IMG/VR virus record: IMGVR_UViG_3300033150_000987
Coordinates: 1 to 27,114 of that record
Length of the DNA: 27,114 nucleotides
Direction: 5' to 3' (one strand)
Source of the DNA: a virus
Position numbers and translations under genes: made by a program. The notes under the pieces were generated by a model. It was not told where the DNA came from, ran no database searches, and saw only the letters and a list, made by a program, of their open reading frames with translations. Shown piece by piece: positions 7,825 through 15,532 of the stretch. Each line of letters begins with the position of its first letter. The stretch's first letter is position 1.

Positions 7825-8418
7825 CTACACATCTTTGCACCGACTACGTATCTGTATCAGGTCGCAATCCGCCCACACTTCGATCCCCGCCTCCGCCAAC
7901 TTCTCGCAGAAGTGAAAGTCCTGCCCCAAGAGCACCTTGGTCCGATCCTCGTTGTAGAGAGTATGGAACCAAGGAGGCTTAAGCTTCTCGCACACATCCC
8001 GGTGAATAAGCATCCCCGCCGAGCCCACGGCGTCGCACTTCTGCAACCCTTCCAAAGGGGAATGCTGGCGATACCGATATTTCCCCACCTTATCCAGACA
8101 CATGACTATGGGTTTGTTATTCTTCAGCGTAATCCCCGGAGCCGAAACAAAAGGCAGATCATAGGCCAGGAGTTTCTGAAGCGTGCCGGGTTTGGGGATC
8201 AGGTCCGAATCCAGAAGGAATAGGAACTCAAAGGGCGAGGAAAGGAAGCGCCGTATCTGCGTGTTTCGCACCACGTCAGTAGGCCCCACGATAAGGATGT
8301 CGTCTACATCTACCTTTGCTGGCCCCATTTGAAGCTGGGTCTTTCTCGCCCAACGCGACGTTCGTATATCCACCGGCCCTTTGCTAGGGAAGCTGATGAG
8401 CGCCTTGTTTATCCACAC
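7825..8418 (-). CDS. GT-A-fold glycosyltransferase-like protein (copy A)
   Basis: This 197-residue paralogue of the protein at 6621-7214 has the strand EFLFLLDSDLIPKPG with DSD at residues 70-72, the matching VGSAGMLIHRDVCEKL...PPWF segment (131-151) and LLGQDFHFCEK (Gln166-Asp167) in place of Glu-Asp. The start is a GTG at 8418, chosen because AAGGAGG lies seven bases upstream; it lies 35 bases inside the preceding 162-aa gene. It is predicted to transfer a sugar from a nucleotide donor. The Glu-to-Gln change beside the likely catalytic acidic residue may mean a different specificity. Donor and acceptor are unknown. Confidence 0.7.
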   Translation of the reverse strand: MWINKALISFPSKGPVDIRTSRWARKTQLQMGPAKVDVDDILIVGPTDVVRNTQIRRFLSSPFEFLFLLDSDLIPKPGTLQKLLAYDLPFVSAPGITLKNNKPIVMCLDKVGKYRYRQHSPLEGLQKCDAVGSAGMLIHRDVCEKLKPPWFHTLYNEDRTKVLLGQDFHFCEKLAEAGIEVWADCDLIQIRSRCKDV

Positions 8419-8872
8419 GCAGCAGCCTCCTTATGGGCCTAAGCCGCTTGTTGATACCGGGCGTTTCGTCGTCCGGGTCCAGGGCTTTGAGGTCCTCGGC
8501 ACTCAAGGCTAGCCCCGCTTCCTGCTTGGCACGAATGGCCGTGAGTCGAACGGGGTCCCGTACAACTTCCTCCGTCAGCCCCTTATCGACGCGCCATTGT
8601 TCCATAAGAGCGTCTGCTACCGACTCGGAGACGATCTCCATGTCGGGATCGAGAGCATACTCATCTGCTAACTCGTCTTTGAGAACAACGATACCCCACT
8701 CCTCATCCTCACCCCGCGCCAAACCACCGGACAGAGCGCACCGGCCCCCGACCGTTGGTGTAGCGTAGCCGTTGGCGTCTACCTCGTAGGGGTTATAGCG
8801 AGCGGGGTAAAGCATGGCGTCCTCGCCTTTGCTTTTGTCCCCACGACGTATCCGAATCTTGACAGCCTTCAT
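8384..8872 (-). CDS. 162-aa conserved cassette protein (adaptor A)
   Basis: Paralogue of the 170-aa protein at 7211-7723: it begins MKAVKIRIRRGDKSKGEDAM and repeats the GGRCALSGGLARG, IVVLKDELADEY, PDMEIVSESVADALM and WRVDKGLTEE segments in order. The C-terminus (GINKRLRPIRRLLRV) is basic and overlaps the start of the glycosyltransferase A gene by 35 bases. Its own start overlaps the stop of the 372-aa fibre gene (ATGA). The pair differ most in the C-terminal third. The function is unknown; the conserved position between fibre and glycosyltransferase genes is the main clue. Confidence 0.7.
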   Translation of the reverse strand: MKAVKIRIRRGDKSKGEDAMLYPARYNPYEVDANGYATPTVGGRCALSGGLARGEDEEWGIVVLKDELADEYALDPDMEIVSESVADALMEQWRVDKGLTEEVVRDPVRLTAIRAKQEAGLALSAEDLKALDPDDETPGINKRLRPIRRLLRVDKQGAHQLP

Positions 8873-9987
8873 TCAGCCTCCCAAGAGCAAACATACAAGG
8901 TAAACGTGAGAGAACGATCCCGGAGCTCGAACGTCTCTGTTCGGGTGGGGATACCCAGCCTGCCCCCGAAGAGGGAGCCCAAGAAGCTCAATACACCACT
9001 CAGCGAGATACGGTGGGTAAGGCCGGTCAAAAGAGACCCGGCCAACCCCAAAGCCCCCGCAACGATCTTCGTAAAGACTTTCGTTGCATTGAGAGCGCCC
9101 GCAAGCGAGAGTGCCCCGGAAAAAGCCCTCGGCACCTGCTTAGTCACGGCCCCAAGCGCTGACCACGCTCCGGCCAGGAGCTTCTGCGCCTCGAAGGTGA
9201 TAGCCCCGCCCAGCGACAGACTCCCCGTGAAAGTCGTCTGCGCCTCCCGAGCCAAAGCACCGGTGGAGCTCAGGCTGCCCGCCCTGCCCACAGAGACCCC
9301 AAAGGATGGGACCCCCGAGGGGGCGAAAGTGCCCGCCGCACCCTGCTCGTATTGTTGCGTCCCGTAACGCCCGTCCCACGCGATCCCCTCGGGGATGGTG
9401 CTGGGAGAACTGATACTATCGCTGATCGTGCCAGTATGGCCCGAGTGTTGGTAAAGAACGTCGTCGTCGGAATCACAAGAGTAAAGATTCGTCCCATCGT
9501 CAGAGAGATCGCGGGGTCTTGTGCTAGGGGCAGAAAAGCTGTTTGAGACCGTCGGGGAGAACCCCGACATTTGATATATCTTGTCCGTCCCGTAGTCGCA
9601 CATCCACAGATCGGACCCGATCCACACGGCACCTGTAGTGTAGCTGCCCGGCGAGTCGAGGGAGTCCGAGATAGTAGCGGTGAAGTCAGAGTGTTTGTAG
9701 CACTTGTCGTTGGGTGTGTAGTTAGTGTGAATCAGATTGGAGCCGTCCCAGGTACACCCATGAGGCTCATCATTCACCGAAAACGAATCGGAGATCGTGT
9801 CAGAAAAGCCCGAGTGCTTGTACGCTTTCCCGGAGGACGCATCCGTAGACAGGACATTATCCCCGTCCCACTCCATCCCCATCGGCCAGCCCGCAGGGGT
9901 GGAGTAGGAGTCGGAGATTGTTGTCGTGAAGTCCGAGTGCTTATAGTGCTTGTCCGCGCTGGTGTCGGCAGACAGGAGGTTAGCCAT
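8869..9987 (-). CDS. 372-aa repeat-built tail-fibre-like protein (fibre A)
   Basis: Residues ~1-215 hold five ~40-residue repeats with the motif KHYKHSDFTTTISDSYS followed by a WDGDNVLS-type element, as in fibre B. Residues ~220-340 carry about six or seven short ~18-residue units (GSLSSTGALAREAQ, GALSLAGALNA and so on), far fewer than fibre B. The C-terminus (RTETFELRDRSLTFTLYV) matches the closing beta region of fibre B. It is the first gene of the duplicated block and follows the 196-aa virion-like gene. A shorter shaft on the same head suggests two fibres of different length or a pair formed by duplication. Confidence 0.75.
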   Translation of the reverse strand: MANLLSADTSADKHYKHSDFTTTISDSYSTPAGWPMGMEWDGDNVLSTDASSGKAYKHSGFSDTISDSFSVNDEPHGCTWDGSNLIHTNYTPNDKCYKHSDFTATISDSLDSPGSYTTGAVWIGSDLWMCDYGTDKIYQMSGFSPTVSNSFSAPSTRPRDLSDDGTNLYSCDSDDDVLYQHSGHTGTISDSISSPSTIPEGIAWDGRYGTQQYEQGAAGTFAPSGVPSFGVSVGRAGSLSSTGALAREAQTTFTGSLSLGGAITFEAQKLLAGAWSALGAVTKQVPRAFSGALSLAGALNATKVFTKIVAGALGLAGSLLTGLTHRISLSGVLSFLGSLFGGRLGIPTRTETFELRDRSLTFTLYVCSWEAE

Positions 9988-9998
9988 ACGGCTAGACC

Positions 9999-10589
9999 TC
10001 AGTTACCGGCGGTGCAAGTCAGCTCGTAGGTGAACTGAATGCTGTCACCGTTGCCAACGTTGATCTCCGAGAACACGCTCCGGTCCATTAGAGTCCCGCC
10101 CGTAGAGGCATTGAACAGCCCGTGCTCGGTGATAGCCTTTGTGGTTGTGTAGCTGATGGTCCCCACACTCTTGTAGATGTTGGCCGAGGAGCCCTCTTCC
10201 TGAGAGCCCGCCACGCGATCCTCTCCATCGGTTGTCTCGATGTCAGTATCCGAAGCGTTCTCAGCAGTCGTCCCCACCCCAGAGTCGTGGTACTTGAAGT
10301 CGCCCCATGTAGAGGACTCCGTCTGGAGCTGATCCACCATGAAGTTCACGAAGGCGGTAGTAACAACCCGCGCACTTATCAGCCCGTAGTCGATGACCTC
10401 GCCGTCCGCTTTGCGATGCCGCGCCCAAAGCCGACCTTCCACGGTCGGGATATTGAGCAGTCTGGCCGGTATGATCCGCCACCCGCGAAGGATGTGCGGG
10501 AGGTTACGAAGCTTCCAAGAGAGGGGAGCCTTCTTGGCCCTGATAACCTTCGTCCCCAGTCTGCCGCGAAAAGTAACTGTACTCTCCAC
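9999..10589 (-). CDS. 196-aa conserved phage virion-type protein
   Basis: The start is a GTG with AGGAG eight bases upstream. The N-terminal ~45 residues are basic; the rest alternates strands with Gly/Ser/Thr-rich loops (SARVVTTAFVNFMVDQL, YHDSGVGTTAENASDTD). The C-terminal ITEHGLFNASTGGTLMDRSV then IQFTYELT pattern is one I recall from unannotated structural proteins in many phages. Placed between portal and fibre genes, it is probably a virion or tail component. It is not convincing as a major capsid protein. No catalytic motif is seen. Confidence 0.7.
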   Translation of the reverse strand: MESTVTFRGRLGTKVIRAKKAPLSWKLRNLPHILRGWRIIPARLLNIPTVEGRLWARHRKADGEVIDYGLISARVVTTAFVNFMVDQLQTESSTWGDFKYHDSGVGTTAENASDTDIETTDGEDRVAGSQEEGSSANIYKSVGTISYTTTKAITEHGLFNASTGGTLMDRSVFSEINVGNGDSIQFTYELTCTAGN

Positions 10590-10658
10590 TTATATGTCTC
10601 CTGAACAATGTGCGCGGAGCATATAAGCGCGGCGCTTTTGAGGGTGGGGCCTATGGCG

Positions 10659-12869
10659 CTATCTGGTTTCTATGCCCGTCCTCCTCGTCCCCGGCGGTCG
10701 GCCCGTCGCCATCCCGGAGGGCATTACCCTTCTTCCTACTCTGGCAGGCGGAGGTCCCGGTGCAGCGCGCTGTCCGGGCGCGGCCATGACCTGCGGCCCC
10801 TGTGGGCTATACTGAGCCCCGAGCTGGAGCCGCTGCAACAGCATCTGAAAGACCTGAACGGGGGTGATGTTTTGCTGTTGGGCCTGGGTCATAATATAGG
10901 TGAGAAGCTCTTGGAGGCTGGTACCCATCTGCTGGGCCATCTGTTGCAGGGCCGCCACTACCTGGTCGGGGCTCATACCCGTCTCAGTAGCAATCTGTTG
11001 GACCAGGGCCATTGCCTGTTGCATCATGGCCTGCCCCTGGTTGCCCTGCGCAACCTGGGCCTGCTGCCCCATCGGTGTAGCGGGACCCCCCACGCCCTGC
11101 TGCTGCGTCGGCTGGGGCTGCCCCGCAGGTCTCATCCCCATTGACTGCACGTCCTGGCCGGGCAGAGCCGCGCCTTGCAGCGTGTTGGAGAGAGCCTGCT
11201 GCATTCCTGGGCCTAGCTGCCCATACGAGCCCTGGATGTCTTGCATCGTCAGGTCGCCCTTGGCTTGTTCGATGCCCGCTTTCTTCAAGGCTTCCGCGAC
11301 GATGAACTCCTGGACCTTGGGATCGGCCCGCCACCTGTCCACCAATATCTTGCGTTGCTCCTCGTCTGGCTGCTCCACACCGATCATTTCCATTGCCGAA
11401 GCCCGGGACCTGAGCCCCGCATTGACCTCGTTGATCGCCATGGAGCTCCGGGCGTAGGAATCGGTGGGCATAACCGGGTTGAGCTTGACCTGAATATTCC
11501 GGTAGCCATTCAGGTCGTCGGGACCCAGGCTAATCCATCCCTCCTCCCTGCCCGTTGCACCGTAAACATAGACTGGTTGCTTGATGTGATGCTCAATGAT
11601 GTCACACAAGGCCACCAGCTGCTTCGCCAGCGCCCTCTCTGCGTGGGCCACCAACGGCTTTAGCCGCATCCGTGCGGCGGCGATAAGCTGATTCAGAGCA
11701 TAACCCGACTCGCCCGCCCCGGCCCCGTACATAGGGTCGGCCAGGCCCGCCTTCTGAATCATGCCGTTCACTATTTGCAGCATCTCGTCTGCATCAGGGC
11801 CATTCCCCGTCCAAGTCAGAAAGGAGAGCTCCTCATCGTTGAATAGCGTGACCGTAGAGCCCGGAGAGATGTCCAAGTTACGAACGGGGAGCGGCGCTTC
11901 TCCACTAGTCTCCCCCTGGCCGGGGTATATCTGTCTGAAGACAACGGTGGGCCAGCACCACATCCGCACAGCCGAAGCTTTCTGGCTCAAAAGGCGATTG
12001 AGCGCAGGAATAAGGTCCCGAATGGGCCAAAGAACGCTCATCCCCATCCGCTCGGGATTGTTGGAGGCCGAAGAAAGACCGAAGGCGTAGGTATACGGGG
12101 CGCTTTCGTAACGGTGTTTCTGATGATGAACAACCCGATCCTCGACAGCGTAAGTCAACGTAGTAGGAGTCCACCACTGGGCAAACTCCACCGAAGTCCC
12201 GTCTCGCTCGTGGAGCCTGGAGAGCTCCTCCATCTCCACCCGGTCAAGTCGCTCTATGTTCCACCGCTTAGGGTGGAGCGTAGCAATATCGCGCTCGTCC
12301 ACTTGCAGAACGCCGTACAAACCAAACTCTCCGTAAAGAGGATAGATCGTCAGAGGATCGCACCAGTTCCAGGCAATAGGAAGCGGTTTGCCCTTCTTCC
12401 ACTCCTCCACCCGCTTGTTGTAAGCAGTGTCCTCCTCATCCTCCTTGTGCCGAGGAGCACCCCTCCACAATTGCTTGGCGGGCAACATCCGCATACACCC
12501 ATGCCCATCCATCACGAGTGACTCGATAAACAGGTCGATAACGTCCTGCTCCGCTTGCTGCTGCAACCGCTCCACCGCCGCCACAAGAAACTTCTCCATC
12601 TTGGAGGATTGTTCTCTGGCCTTCTCGCTCTCGTCCGCAGGAGGAACGGTAATAGTCATGGGGTTGGCCGTAAGCGTACCCACAAGGCGCTCCACGATCT
12701 GATGCGCCTCGGGCGTCATGACAGCCTCCGACTCCAGATCGGCGGGGACATCTACATCCGCTTCCATGTACCGGAGCGCCCGCATCTCCTCTATCATGTT
12801 GTCACGGCTGAGCCAGTCGTGCTGAAGACGCTCTTTGATGGCCGAAATATCGGGATATTCGTCAGCCAT
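10659..12869 (-). CDS. Portal protein
   Basis: At 736 residues the protein has the size and layout of long phage portals: an N-terminal helical region (MADEYPDISAIKERLQHDW), a central mixed region with QLWRGAPRH and a helix-rich segment around GMSVLWPIRDLIPALNRLLSQ, a segment with ILVDRWRADPKVQEF near residue 480, and a long C-terminal Gln/Met-rich tail (residues ~530-700). The portal forms the dodecameric channel through which TerL packages DNA. It lies in the late operon with TerL upstream. The call rests on length, composition and context rather than a diagnostic motif. The start overlaps the end of the 30-aa gene. Confidence 0.75.
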   Translation of the reverse strand: MADEYPDISAIKERLQHDWLSRDNMIEEMRALRYMEADVDVPADLESEAVMTPEAHQIVERLVGTLTANPMTITVPPADESEKAREQSSKMEKFLVAAVERLQQQAEQDVIDLFIESLVMDGHGCMRMLPAKQLWRGAPRHKEDEEDTAYNKRVEEWKKGKPLPIAWNWCDPLTIYPLYGEFGLYGVLQVDERDIATLHPKRWNIERLDRVEMEELSRLHERDGTSVEFAQWWTPTTLTYAVEDRVVHHQKHRYESAPYTYAFGLSSASNNPERMGMSVLWPIRDLIPALNRLLSQKASAVRMWCWPTVVFRQIYPGQGETSGEAPLPVRNLDISPGSTVTLFNDEELSFLTWTGNGPDADEMLQIVNGMIQKAGLADPMYGAGAGESGYALNQLIAAARMRLKPLVAHAERALAKQLVALCDIIEHHIKQPVYVYGATGREEGWISLGPDDLNGYRNIQVKLNPVMPTDSYARSSMAINEVNAGLRSRASAMEMIGVEQPDEEQRKILVDRWRADPKVQEFIVAEALKKAGIEQAKGDLTMQDIQGSYGQLGPGMQQALSNTLQGAALPGQDVQSMGMRPAGQPQPTQQQGVGGPATPMGQQAQVAQGNQGQAMMQQAMALVQQIATETGMSPDQVVAALQQMAQQMGTSLQELLTYIMTQAQQQNITPVQVFQMLLQRLQLGAQYSPQGPQVMAAPGQRAAPGPPPARVGRRVMPSGMATGRPPGTRRTGIETR

Positions 12870-12954
12870 TCGTCACCCTTTCAATCCAGCGAACGATCAT
12901 CAGCAATGCCCGCCGCAATATCTTGAGAAACTCAAGGAACAGTTCTTCGTTCAT
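12862..12954 (-). CDS. 30-aa coupled mini-protein
   Basis: An ATG at 12954 overlaps the stop of the 715-aa gene in an ATGA, and the frame ends in a TGA lying inside the first codons of the portal gene. The product starts MNEELFLEFLKILRRALLM and is one amphipathic helix ending in ERVTNG. Very short helical proteins of this style occur beside terminase and portal genes in many phages (recalled). Tight coupling on both sides argues that it is translated rather than chance. Function unknown. Confidence 0.6.
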   Translation of the reverse strand: MNEELFLEFLKILRRALLMIVRWIERVTNG

Positions 12955-15098
12955 ACTAGTGCGCTCAATCCTGATAGTCCGCTCAAACCGCCCAGCGCCG
13001 CCAACTCGTTCTCCTCCCCCGCTGTCTCCACCTTCTGAAACGCCAAGACCACAAACTTCCGAGCCGAGCCCAACACCGTATCGAAGTTCAAGGTAAAGCC
13101 CGTGCTATGAAAGGAGTAGTAACTGGCCTCATACCCAGAGCCCTGGGTGTGAAGAGGGCAATTGATGGCCTTGTCCTCCGAGAGAGAGGCATCATTGGAG
13201 TTGGGGGAGTGGTCCTGCTCCACCACGGCTAGTTGGCAGAGATCAGTGCTGGCATCCCATCCGGCAAAGACGAAAGGGGAGCCGCCGCCATAATCACCGT
13301 AGAGCCAACTGTCCACACTAGTCATCTGGGTGGGGAGAGCCAGCACAGCGATGGGCTCGAAGTCGGGACCGGAATAGACTTGGTTCCCCGTCGAAGTAGG
13401 GGTGTCTACAACGCCGCACCACGCGGGGTTTTTGGTCTGTAGGCACACCGCCCCGTATTCGTCATTAGTGTCGGCGTTCTCGCCCCGCGTGATAACCGTG
13501 AAGCCCTGGGAATACCCGTCCAACTCCAGAGAGTAGTTATCACTCTCTTTGATGGCCCGGCCCGTTGCTATCTGTCCTCGAGAGTAGGTGGTATAGGAAG
13601 AGCCGTGCTGCCAGTAGAGATCGACGCAGTTCTGATAGTCAGTCTCCCCTAGAGCGGCCAGTCCGATACAAGCGTAAGCATCCTCGTAGGTCGTATCGTT
13701 CAGAGGGGCATTGATACCCGAAGGGATCACTACCTGGGCGTACCAACCCGGGTCGCTCACGTCTTTGGCCCCATTCACCGTACCGTAAGGGGTAAAAGTC
13801 AGTACGTCGATAGCCAGATCATCCCCGGCAAAGAGGATGGCGCTCAGGTAGTAACCACTTGGGGGAGCGATGGTCCAGTTGATCCGCACCCCGTTGGTGA
13901 TAAGGGCGCTGTACTCTGCTTCCGCCAGGACGGACCCGTCCGACGGATCAAGAAGACAGATACACTTGTCTTTCATCCCCCGCCGATAGCACTTGGTATT
14001 GGCCTGGTTATCCTGGGCACTGATAGCCCATGCGAACTGGACAGACCCATCACAGGCCCCGAAGCCAAACCCGGCATCTGCCGCAAAGGCCCCGTTACTG
14101 GTGGCCTTGACCAGCCAGAAGATAGCTCCCTTCGCCGTCTTATCACCCAAGTTGGCCGTGGTAATGTCCTGGGTCCCGGTTCCCGTGTTGCAGGCCACCC
14201 TTGCAAGGGCGATGTTGACCTCCCCTTCCCCGCCTGGGGGAGGCTCCCCTCCCCCGCTGCCGGGGGGCTCTTCGTCGGGGTTGGGGTTCACGTCCGCATA
14301 ACCACAGCCCAAGGCCGCTCGGCCAATCCGCAGTTCGTCGAAATAGTAGAGCCGGTCAACGACGTTTCCAAAGATGTCGTCCCTCCAGCCCCACTTGTAG
14401 ACGCCAAAGGACATATAGGGACCAACATCATCGTTAGAAGCATTGACCCCGGAGAAGTCCACCACCAGATCGCCGTTCAACCAGACCTGGGTATATCCGT
14501 TGCCCTCGTAGTTGAAGTAGACTCGAATGATCCAGTCCAGCCACGTCCCCCGATAGTCCAGGATATTGCCAAAGGCGAAGGTCTGGGTGTGGGTAAACGA
14601 CCCGGGTCCTTCATCCTCGGGCGTGAAGGAGCGCGTATCCCCTCTTATCCATATTCTGAACTGCGGGTTGTACTGGCGATTCTCGCACTCGAAGTAGCAG
14701 GCAAGGATGGGCGAGCGGTACCTCTCGCCTGAATCGGGCATCGCTTGAAACTGCCAGATGAGCTCGTTGGAGCTACCAGAGCCGTGCTGTTGGTAGTCGG
14801 ACTCCCAGTCGGAGGGAAGATAGAAGGAGAGACCAATCCAGTATTCGTCGTTGAAACTGAAAACCTTGGCGTTTCGGTTGTCACCATCCTCCCACGGGTC
14901 GTCGTCATTGTCATTGACAGTCATCATAGAGCGGTAGGTGCTGGGAGTGTCTGTCCGATGGACGTAGTGCCTCAGCGCATACGTCCCCCTGGCTTGCTCC
15001 GTGGAGATGGTGGGATCGTTCCCATTCGAGTAGTAGCCATCTCGGTTGTTGAGGGGACTCTCGTGAGTCTTCTCGTAGATAAGACCCTCTCGCGCCAT
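12951..15098 (-). CDS. 715-aa two-domain virion protein with polysaccharide-lyase-like N-terminus
   Basis: Residues ~30-265 resemble the jelly-roll polysaccharide lyase family of heparin-lyase-I type (PF14099 by recall): EYWIGLSFYLPSDW, NELIWQFQAMPD, a segment with FRIWIRGDTRSF, TWLDWIIRVYFNYEGNG and VWLNGDLVVDFSG appear in the expected order. A Pro/Gly-rich linker at ~271-293 (PPGSGGGEPPPGG) separates it from a second beta-rich domain (~295-700) with DGYSQGFTVITRGENADT. This looks like a surface-glycan-binding or depolymerising protein on the tail. The catalytic residues cannot be assigned by eye. It is packed with the portal and a virion-like gene, overlapping both neighbours by a few bases. 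Confidence 0.65.
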   Translation of the reverse strand: MAREGLIYEKTHESPLNNRDGYYSNGNDPTISTEQARGTYALRHYVHRTDTPSTYRSMMTVNDNDDDPWEDGDNRNAKVFSFNDEYWIGLSFYLPSDWESDYQQHGSGSSNELIWQFQAMPDSGERYRSPILACYFECENRQYNPQFRIWIRGDTRSFTPEDEGPGSFTHTQTFAFGNILDYRGTWLDWIIRVYFNYEGNGYTQVWLNGDLVVDFSGVNASNDDVGPYMSFGVYKWGWRDDIFGNVVDRLYYFDELRIGRAALGCGYADVNPNPDEEPPGSGGGEPPPGGEGEVNIALARVACNTGTGTQDITTANLGDKTAKGAIFWLVKATSNGAFAADAGFGFGACDGSVQFAWAISAQDNQANTKCYRRGMKDKCICLLDPSDGSVLAEAEYSALITNGVRINWTIAPPSGYYLSAILFAGDDLAIDVLTFTPYGTVNGAKDVSDPGWYAQVVIPSGINAPLNDTTYEDAYACIGLAALGETDYQNCVDLYWQHGSSYTTYSRGQIATGRAIKESDNYSLELDGYSQGFTVITRGENADTNDEYGAVCLQTKNPAWCGVVDTPTSTGNQVYSGPDFEPIAVLALPTQMTSVDSWLYGDYGGGSPFVFAGWDASTDLCQLAVVEQDHSPNSNDASLSEDKAINCPLHTQGSGYEASYYSFHSTGFTLNFDTVLGSARKFVVLAFQKVETAGEENELAALGGLSGLSGLSALV

Positions 15099-15532
15099 TA
15101 CGCCTCTTCCGTCCAGTGATTCAGCACATTGATCTTGCCCGTTACGTCAGTCCCACCCGCTGCCAAGGTGATGATAAGGTCAGTGTTCGTGCTGCCTCGC
15201 TTTGGCCGAGGAAAGAGAATAAAGCCAGGCCCCTTGTCCGTGACATCCACATCAAAGACGATGTTTGAGCTACCATCTTCGATGGTGAGTTCGCCGCCGG
15301 AAAGCGTGCCGGAGCCGGAATAAGACCAGGCCACGCCCGTAATGACGTGCTTATTGCCTGCCGAGGCCGAGAAGGTAATCACCGCCGCAGTATTAGCGCT
15401 TCCGGGGGCGTGCACATCCGCAGCCGCGCAGGCAATGGGCTTCTGAAGAGTATTGCCCTCGTCATCTATGGGGACCCGAGGAGCAATCTCCTCATAGGCC
15501 ATTAGCTCTTTTAGTTCATCACTCAAGGCCAT
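15098..15532 (-). CDS. 144-aa beta-sandwich phage virion-type protein
   Basis: The first ~30 residues are acidic and helical; the rest is beta-rich with VITFSASAGNKHVITGVAW, SGGELTIEDGSSNIVFDVD, GPGFILFPRPKRG and VTGKINVLNHWTEE. This order of strands, with the G-P-G-F element and a closing V-T-G-K-x-N-V-L, is a pattern I recall from small structural proteins beside terminase genes. Its start codon follows the TerL stop directly, and its stop overlaps the start of the 715-aa gene. A capsid-decoration or tail-attachment role is possible but unproved. Confidence 0.7.
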   Translation of the reverse strand: MALSDELKELMAYEEIAPRVPIDDEGNTLQKPIACAAADVHAPGSANTAAVITFSASAGNKHVITGVAWSYSGSGTLSGGELTIEDGSSNIVFDVDVTDKGPGFILFPRPKRGSTNTDLIITLAAGGTDVTGKINVLNHWTEEA

